DNA of 64,000 nt from Scybalousia_A sp052170555 (GTDB taxonomy: Bacteria; Bacteroidota; Bacteroidia; Bacteroidales; P3). The translations under genes and the position numbers were made by a program. Within the stretch, counting starts at the first letter, position 1. Each line of letters starts with the position of its first letter. Shown here in pieces: positions 56,136 to 64,000 of the stretch. The stretch spans positions 62,001-126,000 of the forward strand of contig JBQNAI010000005.1 in the NCBI GenBank assembly GCA_052170555.1, written 5' to 3'. Under the pieces are notes generated by a model, which saw nothing but the letters and a program-made list of their open reading frames with translations, had not been told where the DNA came from and searched no databases.

Positions 56136-58001
56136 TTATTCTTTTTTACCTATTTGTTCCTTATAAGAACGTATAATTGAGTTAAGCATTTTTTCTGTCC
56201 TTGCTGCACCCTCCCCTAACACAAATCCTATCTGTTGAACATCCAAAAGATTTGCTTTGATCACCTCATTAAGCCGATTTATTATTTCCTCGGGACGATC
56301 TTCTCCACTAAACAAATTACGAATAATAATACCCATACTTTTTTTAGGAACAAGATTGAAGATACTTATATTAATAAATTTCTTATCATTTAAAGGAACA
56401 TCCTTATTTATAATTTCTTCATTATTTTTCAACACATATTCAACTTGCGAACAAATATTCTCGGGTAAAAGTGTTTTAATATTAGCTCCTTTCAAGCCAG
56501 GAATAATCTCGTCTATCTCCTTGGCATCTTCTCCCAATATATCAATAAACGCCATATTGGATTGAATAATTTTCATATTATTGTCAACTATTGCAACAGC
56601 GGGATACAGATGATTAAGCATAGAGGATATTGATTGTCTATTTTCATTATCCGATTGTTTTGTCTGTGCTAGAATTTCTAAGGTTTGTTCGTATTGATTT
56701 CTTAATGAAACAAGATTTTCTGTCGTCAATTTCAATTGATTGGAATAATTCGTATTGTTCTGTGTTGCATGGAAGAAACACAATCTTTCCGTTGCAACTC
56801 CCTGAGCAATGGCGACAGCCAATTCTAAACAAGTATCATATCCACAAGATTTACAGTTTGTGGAACGGAATGAAGCTTCCTTTCCTAATAATTTGAATGC
56901 TTTCTCTATACATTCATCTGTCGGCGTAGCCAAACGCTGAGAATCGGGCCTATATATATGAATGATTTCACTCTGATTACCCCACAATTCTATATCTTGT
57001 TCCCATTTTTTAATGTCTATTCCTCCGACACGTTTTTTTGCATACTCGCGTGTAAAGGCGTTACGAATAAATTTATCACCTTTACTACAACCTGGAGCCA
57101 TAAGACAGCCCTCACAAAAATATACATTTAAATTAGCATTTAATGAACGAGACTCTTTGGCGAATTGATTGATAGCATCAATGGCATCATGTTTGCCTTC
57201 AGCAGTTATAAATTTTCCTTCCATAATACCTATTTCCTCTGCACAAGCTTCCACAAATCCGTATGCAATAGGATATAACGATCCCAAATTACCTGTAGGA
57301 GAGTCAAAATCCGAGAATTCCACATTATCTTCTTTTATATTGTGCGAATAAAACATCTTCCGCAAAGCCTTAAAAGATAAAAAAGCATCGACATGTGCCA
57401 ACCCTCCGAACTTATCATTGATTTTCTTAGAAGCTAAACACGGAGTGATATTTACAACTTTCAAATTTTCTCCATATTTTCTTCTGACAATACAAGCAGT
57501 CGCTACGAACGGAGGAACTAATGGCATAATATTTCCCGTCAATTCGGGCTGAAATTTCTCTGTATACAAAACCATTGCAGGACAATGGGAAGTAATAAAA
57601 TGTTTTCCCTCATGCATTGCAAGAATACTACGTTGCTTCCTTGCGATTACATCTACTCCAAAAGATACTTCACATACGTACTTGAATCCCAAAAGTCGTA
57701 TCATGTTAACGAACTTTCTATAATCTGATATGTCTTTAAATTCTCCTGCAATAGCAGGATCACATATTGCTACTACATCCTGATTTTGTAGCATCTGCTC
57801 TACTCTATCTATCTCCTGTATAGGTATAATAGCATCATAGGAACAGGCAGTAATACAAGCGCCACATCCTATACAGCGCTCATTATTTATCCGCGGAGTT
57901 ATACTATCGTGATTTACATATACAGCTTGAACTGGACAAGCTTTAACGCACGAATAACAGGCTGTGCATTTTATTTCTTCCAATAGTAATAATTCTAACA
58001 T
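56136..58001 (-). CDS. [FeFe]-hydrogenase-like sensory protein with ferredoxin, Fe-S and PAS domains
   Basis: A 621-residue protein. N-terminal ferredoxin domain: CTACYSCVKACP and CIGCGACITACSY. Next an [FeFe]-hydrogenase large-subunit domain: the usual TSCCP motif is TSHCPAM, motif 2 is NITPCLASKK, motif 3 is YFCEGCLMAPGC. Then a 4Fe-4S domain (NCKSCGYDTCLELAVAIAQG), a coiled coil, and a PAS domain (LYPAVAIVDNNMKIIQSNMA). The altered first Cys and the PAS domain fit group C/D sensory hydrogenases more than a catalytic enzyme. ung is 3 nt downstream. The kinase or phosphatase partners often found beside such genes are absent. A -7 box lies at 58025. Confidence 0.82.
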   Translation of the reverse strand: MLELLLLEEIKCTACYSCVKACPVQAVYVNHDSITPRINNERCIGCGACITACSYDAIIPIQEIDRVEQMLQNQDVVAICDPAIAGEFKDISDYRKFVNMIRLLGFKYVCEVSFGVDVIARKQRSILAMHEGKHFITSHCPAMVLYTEKFQPELTGNIMPLVPPFVATACIVRRKYGENLKVVNITPCLASKKINDKFGGLAHVDAFLSFKALRKMFYSHNIKEDNVEFSDFDSPTGNLGSLYPIAYGFVEACAEEIGIMEGKFITAEGKHDAIDAINQFAKESRSLNANLNVYFCEGCLMAPGCSKGDKFIRNAFTREYAKKRVGGIDIKKWEQDIELWGNQSEIIHIYRPDSQRLATPTDECIEKAFKLLGKEASFRSTNCKSCGYDTCLELAVAIAQGVATERLCFFHATQNNTNYSNQLKLTTENLVSLRNQYEQTLEILAQTKQSDNENRQSISSMLNHLYPAVAIVDNNMKIIQSNMAFIDILGEDAKEIDEIIPGLKGANIKTLLPENICSQVEYVLKNNEEIINKDVPLNDKKFINISIFNLVPKKSMGIIIRNLFSGEDRPEEIINRLNEVIKANLLDVQQIGFVLGEGAARTEKMLNSIIRSYKEQIGKKE

Positions 58002-58024
58002 ATTCCCAAATGTCTTATTCCAAG

Positions 58025-58032
58025 CAAAAGTA
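58025..58032 (-). promoter_or_regulatory. Candidate -7 box of the hydrogenase-like gene
   Basis: TACTTTTG on the minus strand, 23 nt before the ATG. No TTG at proper spacing. Confidence 0.4.
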
Positions 58033-58291
58033 CAATTTTTTTTTAATCCATGTGATGAATGGATGTAAAAAAAATATTATCTCATTACAGCAATATGATT
58101 GTTTTTACATCCTATATTAAAAAATATCATACGAAAATATAGCTATGTATATAAAATTCATAAATAAAATATCTAAATTCAATAAAATTTATTCTATGCT
58201 ACGTCCTTTATTCTTTCCGTACAACATGGAATATGTGCAAATAAACTATGCTATATCATAATACCCTCCTTTATTGTTGTAAAAGAATATA

Positions 58292-58334
58292 TTAATCTCA
58301 AAAAGCAATTTACTAATCTCACGCTTTAATTTAT
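58292..58334. repeat. Family A repeats in reverse orientation
   Basis: TTAATCTCAAAAAG and CTAATCTCACGCTTTAATTTAT, the reverse form of TTAAAGTGAGA. It is one of only a few copies that lie between divergent genes. Confidence 0.55.
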
Positions 58335-58469
58335 ATAAATGACCAGTTGTTTTCGTACTTCCTAATGTAACTATTTTTATTTTTATATCTTTACATAATA
58401 CTTATCAAATAAAATTTCATTGTATACACTTCACGATAAATAACTATCCATTTTTTATACACATCCATG

Positions 58470-58499
58470 TTGTTAATAAAAGAAAACTTTGTACCTTTG
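58470..58499 (+). promoter_or_regulatory. Promoter of the glutaminyl cyclase gene
   Basis: TTG (58470-58472), a 19-nt spacer and TACCTTTG (58492-58499), a perfect consensus, 28 nt before the ATG. Confidence 0.7.
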
Positions 58500-58527
58500 C
58501 AGCACAATCAACAAAGATTTTAATAAA

Positions 58528-59520
58528 ATGAAAATAAGATTTTTGATTCTCATTACTATTTGCCTTGTTTTTCTATTTGCTTGTTCTAAAAAGCAAAATA
58601 CAGTTACTAATAGTTCTTTTATAAACTATAAACAGGTAAAGACTCCACCTTTTAATGCAGATAGTGCATATTTATTTGTTAAAAAACAATGTGATTTTGG
58701 TCCTCGTATTCCTGAGTCTAAGGCTGCAAATAATTGTGCCGAGTTTATTATCAACTATTTAAAAAGTAAGGCAGATACTGTTTATATTCAAAATTTTGTC
58801 ACAAAACTTTGGAATGGCAAAGAAGTAAGAGGTAAAAATATTATCGCTTCATTCAATATAGAGGCGACGGATAGAGTCTTGTTTTCTTCGCACTGGGATT
58901 CTCGTATGTGGGCAGACCATGATAATGATATAAAAAAACACCACAGCCCCATAATTGGTGCTAACGATGGGGCAAGTGGCGTAGGTATTTTGATGGAAAT
59001 AGCTCGCATAATGAAAGGACAGTCTATCAAGCAGGGACTTGACCTCATATTTTTTGATTTGGAAGATCAGGGCTCACCATATTGGGCGAAAGAAGAAGTA
59101 GAAGACCAAAGTGATTGGTGTTTAGGCTCGCAATATTGGTCACAGAATCTCCATATTCCCTATTATCGTGCAAAATATGGAGTACTTTTGGATATGGTAG
59201 GCTACAAAGATTTGCGTTTTTCCAAAGAAATGCAGTCTATGGGTTATGCTCAATCCATTATGAATAATATTTGGAATATTGCTGAGGATTTGGGATACGG
59301 CAATATCTTCATTAATGAAAGTAGCAACTCTGTTATGGACGACCATGTTTGGATTAATCATTACGCAAAGATACCTACAATAGATATTGTGCAGAATTCA
59401 TTAAATGCTTCTTTTTTCCCTCATTGGCATACTACACAAGATGATATCAACTGTATAGATAAAAATTCTCTTGCCATTGTCGGTAAAGTTATTTTGGTAA
59501 GTTTCTTTGCTGCAGAGTAA
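58528..59520 (+). CDS. Glutaminyl-peptide cyclotransferase (M28-type), lipoprotein
   Basis: A 330-residue lipoprotein (lipobox LVFLFAC) of the M28 peptidase fold. Zinc-site segments are SSHWDSRMWAD, GANDGASGVGILMEIA, FFDLEDQGSPYW and FPHWHTTQDD, and the arrangement with SVMDDHVWINHYAKIPTIDI matches the bacterial glutaminyl cyclases known from Porphyromonas. These convert N-terminal Gln of exported proteins to pyroglutamate. In this window twelve signal peptides are followed by Gln, so substrates are at hand. A general aminopeptidase is the alternative. ATG at 58528 lies 28 nt after the -7 box, and the longer frame would overlap it. Confidence 0.8.
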   Translation: MKIRFLILITICLVFLFACSKKQNTVTNSSFINYKQVKTPPFNADSAYLFVKKQCDFGPRIPESKAANNCAEFIINYLKSKADTVYIQNFVTKLWNGKEVRGKNIIASFNIEATDRVLFSSHWDSRMWADHDNDIKKHHSPIIGANDGASGVGILMEIARIMKGQSIKQGLDLIFFDLEDQGSPYWAKEEVEDQSDWCLGSQYWSQNLHIPYYRAKYGVLLDMVGYKDLRFSKEMQSMGYAQSIMNNIWNIAEDLGYGNIFINESSNSVMDDHVWINHYAKIPTIDIVQNSLNASFFPHWHTTQDDINCIDKNSLAIVGKVILVSFFAAE

Positions 59521-59556
59521 TACAAATATCTTTAATAAGCGATTTTTTATACAAGT

Positions 59557-59979
59557 ATGAAAAAATACGTATTCCTATTGCCCCTGTTGTTATTTGCTGT
59601 CAGTTGTCAAGATGATTTTGACGAATGGGGTTACGTCAATTTTTTCATTGAGCCGGATACTACCGAATATCACCATCTTAATGATGGAGCAAGAGGTTGG
59701 GAATACTTGGAAGGTGGCAATAAAGGTATAATTGTTTTTCGTAACTCTCATTACCATTTTATGGCATACGAACGTTCTTGCGTTGTCAAACGCTGTAACG
59801 GTCGTTTAGAGGTAGATACCGACAACAATGTATTAATTGTGTGTCCCAGATGCAAAAGTCAATGGCTTGGAGTAGACGGTTCTCCTCTTGCCAATACAAA
59901 GGCTTCCCGTATGCTATACTCATATTGTTCTTATTATGATGGTTGGCGTTTGTACGTGAGGAATTGTGTCGGGAACTAA
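59557..59979 (+). CDS. Rieske-like lipoprotein of unknown function
   Basis: A 140-residue lipoprotein (lipobox LLLFAVSC). The mature part has GNKGIIVFRNSHYHFMAYERSCVV, then CNGRLEVDTDNNVLIVCPRCKSQWLGVDGSP, which follows the layout of Rieske-like exported proteins in Bacteroidota. The typical CxH pair is not seen: Cys residues are in SCVVKRC and CPRC with no His in the ligand positions. If an iron-sulfur or zinc site exists it would be four-Cys. It lies 36 nt after the cyclase gene and is probably co-transcribed. Confidence 0.65.
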   Translation: MKKYVFLLPLLLFAVSCQDDFDEWGYVNFFIEPDTTEYHHLNDGARGWEYLEGGNKGIIVFRNSHYHFMAYERSCVVKRCNGRLEVDTDNNVLIVCPRCKSQWLGVDGSPLANTKASRMLYSYCSYYDGWRLYVRNCVGN

Positions 59980-60035
59980 GCATGTTGTTTCTATACATTG
60001 TTTTGTAGTTTTTACGCCGTTTTGAAAAAAAATAG

Positions 60036-60043
60036 TATCTTTG
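60036..60043 (+). promoter_or_regulatory. Candidate -7 box of eno
   Basis: TATCTTTG, a consensus match, 46 nt before the ATG. No TTG at proper spacing. Confidence 0.5.
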
Positions 60044-60089
60044 CAATCCGTTTTAATATAACATGTTATTAATTTAATAATTTTAGAAG

Positions 60090-61385
60090 ATGTCACAAAT
60101 AATTGGAATCCATTCAAGACAAATCCTTGATTCAAGAGGAAATCCCACAATAGAGGTAGAAGTTTATACTGAAGCAGGAGCGTTTGGTCGTGCATCAGTC
60201 CCATCGGGTGCCTCAACAGGTGTTCATGAGGCAGTAGAGTTGAGAGATGGTGACAAATCAATGTTCTTAGGTAAGGGAGTATTGAAGGCAGTCAACAATG
60301 TAAACAAGACTATTGCCGAAGAATTAAGAGGAATGAACGTTCAAGACCAAATCCTTCTTGACAAGCGAATGATAGAATTGGATGGCACAGATAACAAAGG
60401 CAGATTAGGGGCTAATGCTATCTTGGGCATATCACTTGCTTGTGCCAAAGCAGCTGCTCAAGAAACAGGACAAGAACTGTACCGTTATATTGGAGGAGCT
60501 AATGCCTATACTCTGCCTGTCCCTATGATGAATATATTGAATGGAGGGGCACATGCTGATAATAAAATAGACTTTCAAGAATTTATGATTATGCCTGTCG
60601 GTGCACCTTCCTTTGCTGAAGGACTTCGAATGGGTGCAGAGGTATTCCATAACTTAAAATCAGTCCTTAAAGACAAAGGTCATTCAACCAATGTCGGTGA
60701 CGAGGGAGGTTTTGCTCCTAATTTAGGGTCCAATGAAGAAGCAATAGAGGTTGTTTTACAAGCGATAGAAAAAGCAGGCTACAAACCGTGGGATGATATT
60801 CGCATAGCATTAGATCCAGCTTCAAGCGAATTCTATATTCCGGAAGAAAAAGTTTATCATTTCAAGTGGTCAACAGGAGACAAACTAACTTCCTCTCAGA
60901 TGGCTGACTATTGGAAGACATGGTGTGCTAAATATCCTATCATAAGTATTGAAGACGGAATGGCAGAAGACGATTGGGACGGATGGAAAGTATTGACAGA
61001 TACTTTAAGCGACAAAATACAATTAGTAGGAGATGATTTGTTCGTTACAAATGTGAAAAGATTACAGATGGGTATTGATAAAGCTGTTGCAAACTCCATA
61101 CTTATCAAATTTAATCAGATAGGTACATTAACGGAAACCATCAATGCTGTTCGTCTGGCTAATAACAATGGCTACACGGCAGTTATGAGTCATCGTTCCG
61201 GTGAAACGGAAGATACAACAATAGCGGATTTGGCGGTAGCGTTGAATACCGGTGAAATAAAAACAGGATCTGCATCTCGTACTGATAGAATTTGCAAATA
61301 CAATCAGTTGCTTCGCATAGAAGAAGCATTGGGAGAACAGGCTATATACTTAGGAGACAAGTTCTTTAAAGGGCTAAAAAGATAG
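60090..61385 (+). CDS. eno: Enolase
   Basis: Glycolytic enzyme interconverting 2-phosphoglycerate and phosphoenolpyruvate. The 431-residue length is standard. Family segments: QILDSRGNPTIEVEVYTEAG, VPSGASTGVHEAVELRDGD, the GGAHADNKIDFQEFMIMP loop, VGDEGGFAPNL, IEDGMAEDDWDGW, metal-binding LVGDDLFVTN, NSILIKFNQIGTLTE with the catalytic Lys, and SHRSGETEDTTIADLAV. It is followed by a hairpin terminator at 61412. It has its own -7 box. Confidence 0.98.
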   Translation: MSQIIGIHSRQILDSRGNPTIEVEVYTEAGAFGRASVPSGASTGVHEAVELRDGDKSMFLGKGVLKAVNNVNKTIAEELRGMNVQDQILLDKRMIELDGTDNKGRLGANAILGISLACAKAAAQETGQELYRYIGGANAYTLPVPMMNILNGGAHADNKIDFQEFMIMPVGAPSFAEGLRMGAEVFHNLKSVLKDKGHSTNVGDEGGFAPNLGSNEEAIEVVLQAIEKAGYKPWDDIRIALDPASSEFYIPEEKVYHFKWSTGDKLTSSQMADYWKTWCAKYPIISIEDGMAEDDWDGWKVLTDTLSDKIQLVGDDLFVTNVKRLQMGIDKAVANSILIKFNQIGTLTETINAVRLANNNGYTAVMSHRSGETEDTTIADLAVALNTGEIKTGSASRTDRICKYNQLLRIEEALGEQAIYLGDKFFKGLKR

Positions 61386-61411
61386 TAATCTCTAGTATAC
61401 ATACGTGCATT

Positions 61412-61454
61412 GAAGATAGGGTAGCAAAAGCAAATATCCTATCTTCTTTTTTTC
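61412..61454 (+). terminator. eno terminator
   Basis: GAAGATAGG (61412-61420) pairs with CCTATCTTC (61438-61446), followed by a run of eight T. Confidence 0.8.
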
Positions 61455-61567
61455 ACAATTCTTTTTGTATACATCATCATTACTAACTGCTACTTCTCTA
61501 ATATATACACTTTTGCACCACAAATATTATACATTTTTTGCCATTTTAACAAAATATCGTCAATACG

Positions 61568-61636
61568 ATTTATTAAAGTGAGACATCAGTTTGATAATGT
61601 CGCACTTTAATAAATTAATGTCTCACTTTAATAAAT
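61568..61636. repeat. Family A array with 19-bp inverted repeat
   Basis: ATTTATTAAAGTGAGACAT (61568-61586) pairs perfectly with ATGTCTCACTTTAATAAAT (61618-61636). A third unit (ATGTCGCACTTTAATAAAT) lies between them at about 61597-61615. TTATCCCACATC follows after 61636. Confidence 0.8.
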
Positions 61637-61793
61637 TCTTATCCCACATCTAAATAAAAATATTACAACTCAAATAACTATTTCAATTACATAAAAAATA
61701 GTATCCAAATACTAATATTAAAACCAATATGTCTATTATAAGATCTACATATTTTTAAATATTATTTTATTATTTCAGTTTCAAAAAAAATAG

Positions 61794-61801
61794 TACCTTT
61801 G
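61794..61801 (+). promoter_or_regulatory. Candidate -7 box of the BadF-type gene
   Basis: TACCTTTG, a perfect match, 23 nt before the ATG at 61825. No TTG at proper spacing. Confidence 0.5.
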
Positions 61802-61824
61802 CGGGTTATTTGAGAATTGACACA

Positions 61825-64000
61825 ATGAAAACCAATGATACAAAAATATATAGAGCAGGACTTGATATAGGTAGTACAACAGCTAAAATGGTTATAGCCG
61901 ATGATAATGACAAAATAGTTTATTCCACCTACATGCGACACAATGCAGACATAAAAGGTACTGTAAAACATATTTTTTCTGAAATAAGAGAACAACTTGG
62001 GAATATAAGTCTGTATATAACACTATCTGGATCAGCTGCTATGGGATTAGCGGAAAGATGTTCTTTCTCCTTTATTCAGGAAGTGGTAGCTCTTCATAAT
62101 TTTGCAAGAAATATTAGCAAGGATTTACATACCATTATAGATATCGGTGGAGAAGATGCTAAAATCATATTTTTAGAACAAGACACTTTCCCAGACATGA
62201 GGATGAACGGCAATTGTGCAGGAGGAACAGGTGCATTTATTGACCAAATGAGTGCTATTTTGAATCTATCCATTCAAGATATGGATATCATCGGTCAGCA
62301 ATCCAGTCACTTGTACCCTATTGCCTCTCGCTGTGGTGTATTTAGTAAAACAGATGTGCAAAATTTAATTGCAAAAAATATACCCATAAGTGACATTTGT
62401 GCAAGTATTTTTCATGCTATTGCTGTCCAGGTTATCAGTTCTTTATCTCATGGCAAAGATATCAAAGAAAAAATCCTTTTTGCTGGTGGACCATTAACTT
62501 TTATCACGTCTTTAAAAAATGCTTTTTTAGAATATCTCAACATTAACGAACAATCGTTAATAGAGATGGAAGACAATAATTTATTAGTGGCAAGAGGTTG
62601 TCTTTATAACAAAAATGTAAATTTATTTTCACTCAATGAGATTGAAAATAGGATAATATCTGATAAGAATGTAATAATTGAAAATAATGCCAAACAACTC
62701 AAACAACTATTTGCTACACAAGAAGAATATGATAAATGGAAACAAGATAAGCAAAAATTAGGCAACAACGATAAAAGCATAACAAACTATAGTGGTAAAG
62801 CTTATTTGGGTATAGATTCTGGCAGTACAACTACTAAGATAGTACTTATAGATGATGACGAGCATATTCTGTTTACATATTATGGTAAAAACGAAGGTAA
62901 TCCTATAAATGCTGTTATCAAGGGATTAAAGCAGTTACACTCAACGTTACAACGAGAAAATGCAAAACCCATTATATGTGATGGTTGTTCAACGGGATAT
63001 GGTGAAGACTTAATTAAAGCGGCTTTCTTTCTTTCATCTTCTATCGTGGAGACTATTGCTCATTATAAAGCAGCACAAAAAATTCTTCCTAATGTAGATT
63101 TTATTCTTGATATAGGAGGTCAAGATATGAAAGCTATGTACATAGAAGACGGAGTACTAAATAGAATTGAATTAAATGAAGCATGCTCTTCTGGGTGTGG
63201 CACATTTATAGACACTTTTGCTACTGGACTTGGTTGCAACATAGAGGAATTCGTTCATTTGGCTATATTTGCTAAACATCCTTGTGATTTAGGAACACGT
63301 TGTACCGTATTTATGAATTCAAAAGTCAAACAATTTTTAAGAGAAGGCAGAGGGGTAAGTGATATTTCCGCTGGATTATCTTATTCTGTCGTAAGAAACT
63401 GTTTATATAAAGTCCTTAAATTGGAAGGTAAGTCTTTGGGAGAGCATATCGTTGTTCAAGGAGGAACAATGAAGAATGATAGTGTGGTAAGGTCATTGGA
63501 AATAATGTTAAATAAAAAAGTTTATCGTTCCACATCTCCTGAATTGATGGGGGCTTACGGATGTGCATTGCATGCAAAGGCATATCAAAGTAACAAAGAG
63601 TTAAAGCCGTTGAATCTAATTGACTTAATACATGCAGATAATTACACAACAAAAAATACAGTTTGCAAAGGATGTGAAAATAATTGCATGGTAACAACCT
63701 ATAAATTCACAAACAACAATATTTTTCATTCAGGAAATCGTTGCGAAAAGATTTTCAACTCTTGTGCTAAAGCAAAAATCAAAGGAGATAATATATACCA
63801 TTACAAATATAAGAGACTATTCGGTTCAACTAAAGAGTTTGAAAAGGGAAAATATGACCAAAACTACAAAAACAAAATCTTTAAACAACAAATAGGTATC
63901 CCTCGTGCCTTAAATATGTTCGAAGATTACCATTTTTGGAAATCACTTTTTGAGAATCTAAACATTGAAACAATACTATCTGACATTTCAATGTACAGTA
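61825..64000 (+). CDS. Giant BadF/BadG/BcrA/BcrD-type ATPase (2-hydroxyacyl-CoA dehydratase activase-like), partial
   Basis: The frame is open from ATG at 61825 to the right edge (725 residues seen). It has two ASKHA-type ATPase domains. The first has AGLDIGSTTAKMVIADD, IIDIGGEDAKIIFL and NGNCAGGTGAFIDQM. The second, from about residue 325, has LGIDSGSTTTKIVLIDD, ILDIGGQDMKAMYI and NEACSSGCGTFID. A Cys-rich segment (VCKGCENNCMV) and GIPRALNMFEDYHFWKSLFE follow, the start of the DUF2229-like region. This matches the very large activase-like proteins (about 1400 residues) of Bacteroidales. Their substrate is unknown. The Cys pairs suggest a shared 4Fe-4S cluster. Confidence 0.9.
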   Translation, partial: MKTNDTKIYRAGLDIGSTTAKMVIADDNDKIVYSTYMRHNADIKGTVKHIFSEIREQLGNISLYITLSGSAAMGLAERCSFSFIQEVVALHNFARNISKDLHTIIDIGGEDAKIIFLEQDTFPDMRMNGNCAGGTGAFIDQMSAILNLSIQDMDIIGQQSSHLYPIASRCGVFSKTDVQNLIAKNIPISDICASIFHAIAVQVISSLSHGKDIKEKILFAGGPLTFITSLKNAFLEYLNINEQSLIEMEDNNLLVARGCLYNKNVNLFSLNEIENRIISDKNVIIENNAKQLKQLFATQEEYDKWKQDKQKLGNNDKSITNYSGKAYLGIDSGSTTTKIVLIDDDEHILFTYYGKNEGNPINAVIKGLKQLHSTLQRENAKPIICDGCSTGYGEDLIKAAFFLSSSIVETIAHYKAAQKILPNVDFILDIGGQDMKAMYIEDGVLNRIELNEACSSGCGTFIDTFATGLGCNIEEFVHLAIFAKHPCDLGTRCTVFMNSKVKQFLREGRGVSDISAGLSYSVVRNCLYKVLKLEGKSLGEHIVVQGGTMKNDSVVRSLEIMLNKKVYRSTSPELMGAYGCALHAKAYQSNKELKPLNLIDLIHADNYTTKNTVCKGCENNCMVTTYKFTNNNIFHSGNRCEKIFNSCAKAKIKGDNIYHYKYKRLFGSTKEFEKGKYDQNYKNKIFKQQIGIPRALNMFEDYHFWKSLFENLNIETILSDISMYS

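Larger units (their letters stand above)
58002..58527. other. Divergent intergenic region
   Basis: A 526-nt gap between the divergent hydrogenase-like and glutaminyl cyclase genes, with promoters at each end and degenerate family A units at 58292-58334. I see no gene. Confidence 0.6.
61386..61824. other. Intergenic region eno-BadF
   Basis: A 439-nt gap with the eno terminator, a three-copy family A array (61568-61636) and a -7 box. I see no gene. Confidence 0.6.

Noticed and set aside
58489..58527. Longer start for the glutaminyl cyclase gene.
   Set aside because: It overlaps a perfect -7 box, and the ATG at 58528 gives a clean lipoprotein signal peptide.
1..64000. tRNA, rRNA or tmRNA genes.
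   Set aside because: I looked for T-loop GTTCGAA-type sequences; the few hits lie inside protein genes and no cloverleaf is evident.

Overview
The window reads as chromosomal DNA of an AT-rich member of the Bacteroidota, most likely a Bacteroidales relative of Porphyromonas. Four things point there: type IX secretion genes (porU-porV-ispF, porP-porK); the LpxC-FabZ and FeoA-FeoB fusions; promoters of the form TTG-N19/20-TAnnTTTG in place of -35/-10 boxes; and exported proteins whose signal peptides are followed by glutamine. Two clear pseudogenes and a roughly 1.4 kb non-coding stretch suggest a genome undergoing some decay, as in host-associated species. I saw no tRNA, rRNA, CRISPR array, intact insertion sequence or prophage.

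Layout. 1-7.1 kb: a truncated DUF4369 protein, smpB, folA-thyA-purD, a HEAT-like hypothetical, lpxA and lpxC-fabZ. 7.1-8.4 kb: a peptidase/esterase pseudogene. 8.4-13.8 kb: an arginine-decarboxylase-like enzyme, a family 2 glycosyltransferase coupled to a GWxTD protein, and an orphan exported protein. 13.9-15.9 kb: a WYL-regulator pseudogene and decayed DNA. 15.9-24.2 kb: folD, ffh, tilS, a DPP IV-type peptidase, an exported hypothetical, a small membrane protein and efp. 24.6-32.8 kb: type IX secretion and ispF. 33-36.4 kb: holA and a TonB-dependent receptor. 36.7-40.6 kb: an iron/redox block with a hemerythrin-like LuxR regulator, feoAB and a Cys-rich Feo partner. 40.8-49 kb: TPM protein, lemA, parC, an exported hypothetical, tcdA and a uridine-kinase-like protein. 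49.2-55.3 kb: tonB, an ABC-F ATPase, a DUF6427 membrane protein and an M13 peptidase. 55.5-64 kb: ung, an atypical [FeFe]-hydrogenase-like sensor, a glutaminyl cyclase lipoprotein, a Rieske-like lipoprotein, eno and the first half of a giant BadF-type protein.

How the genes work together. The exported proteins, PorU/PorV/PorP/PorK and the glutaminyl cyclase form one export theme: Sec signal peptides leave an N-terminal Gln that the cyclase can convert to pyroglutamate. The hemerythrin-like regulator, feoAB and tonB form an iron/redox theme. Lipid A genes (lpxA, lpxC-fabZ) fit a Gram-negative envelope.

The most unusual feature is two families of short palindromic repeats confined to intergenic DNA. 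Family A has the core TTAAAG-N5-CTTTAA (typically TTAAAGTGAGACTTTAA). Family B is a hairpin with a 3-nt loop, TTCTTTT-N3-AAAAGAA, flanked by TGACATTAGTAAA. Together they occur at about a dozen loci, mostly just 3' of genes, and one family A locus forms a 36-bp stem against a promoter.
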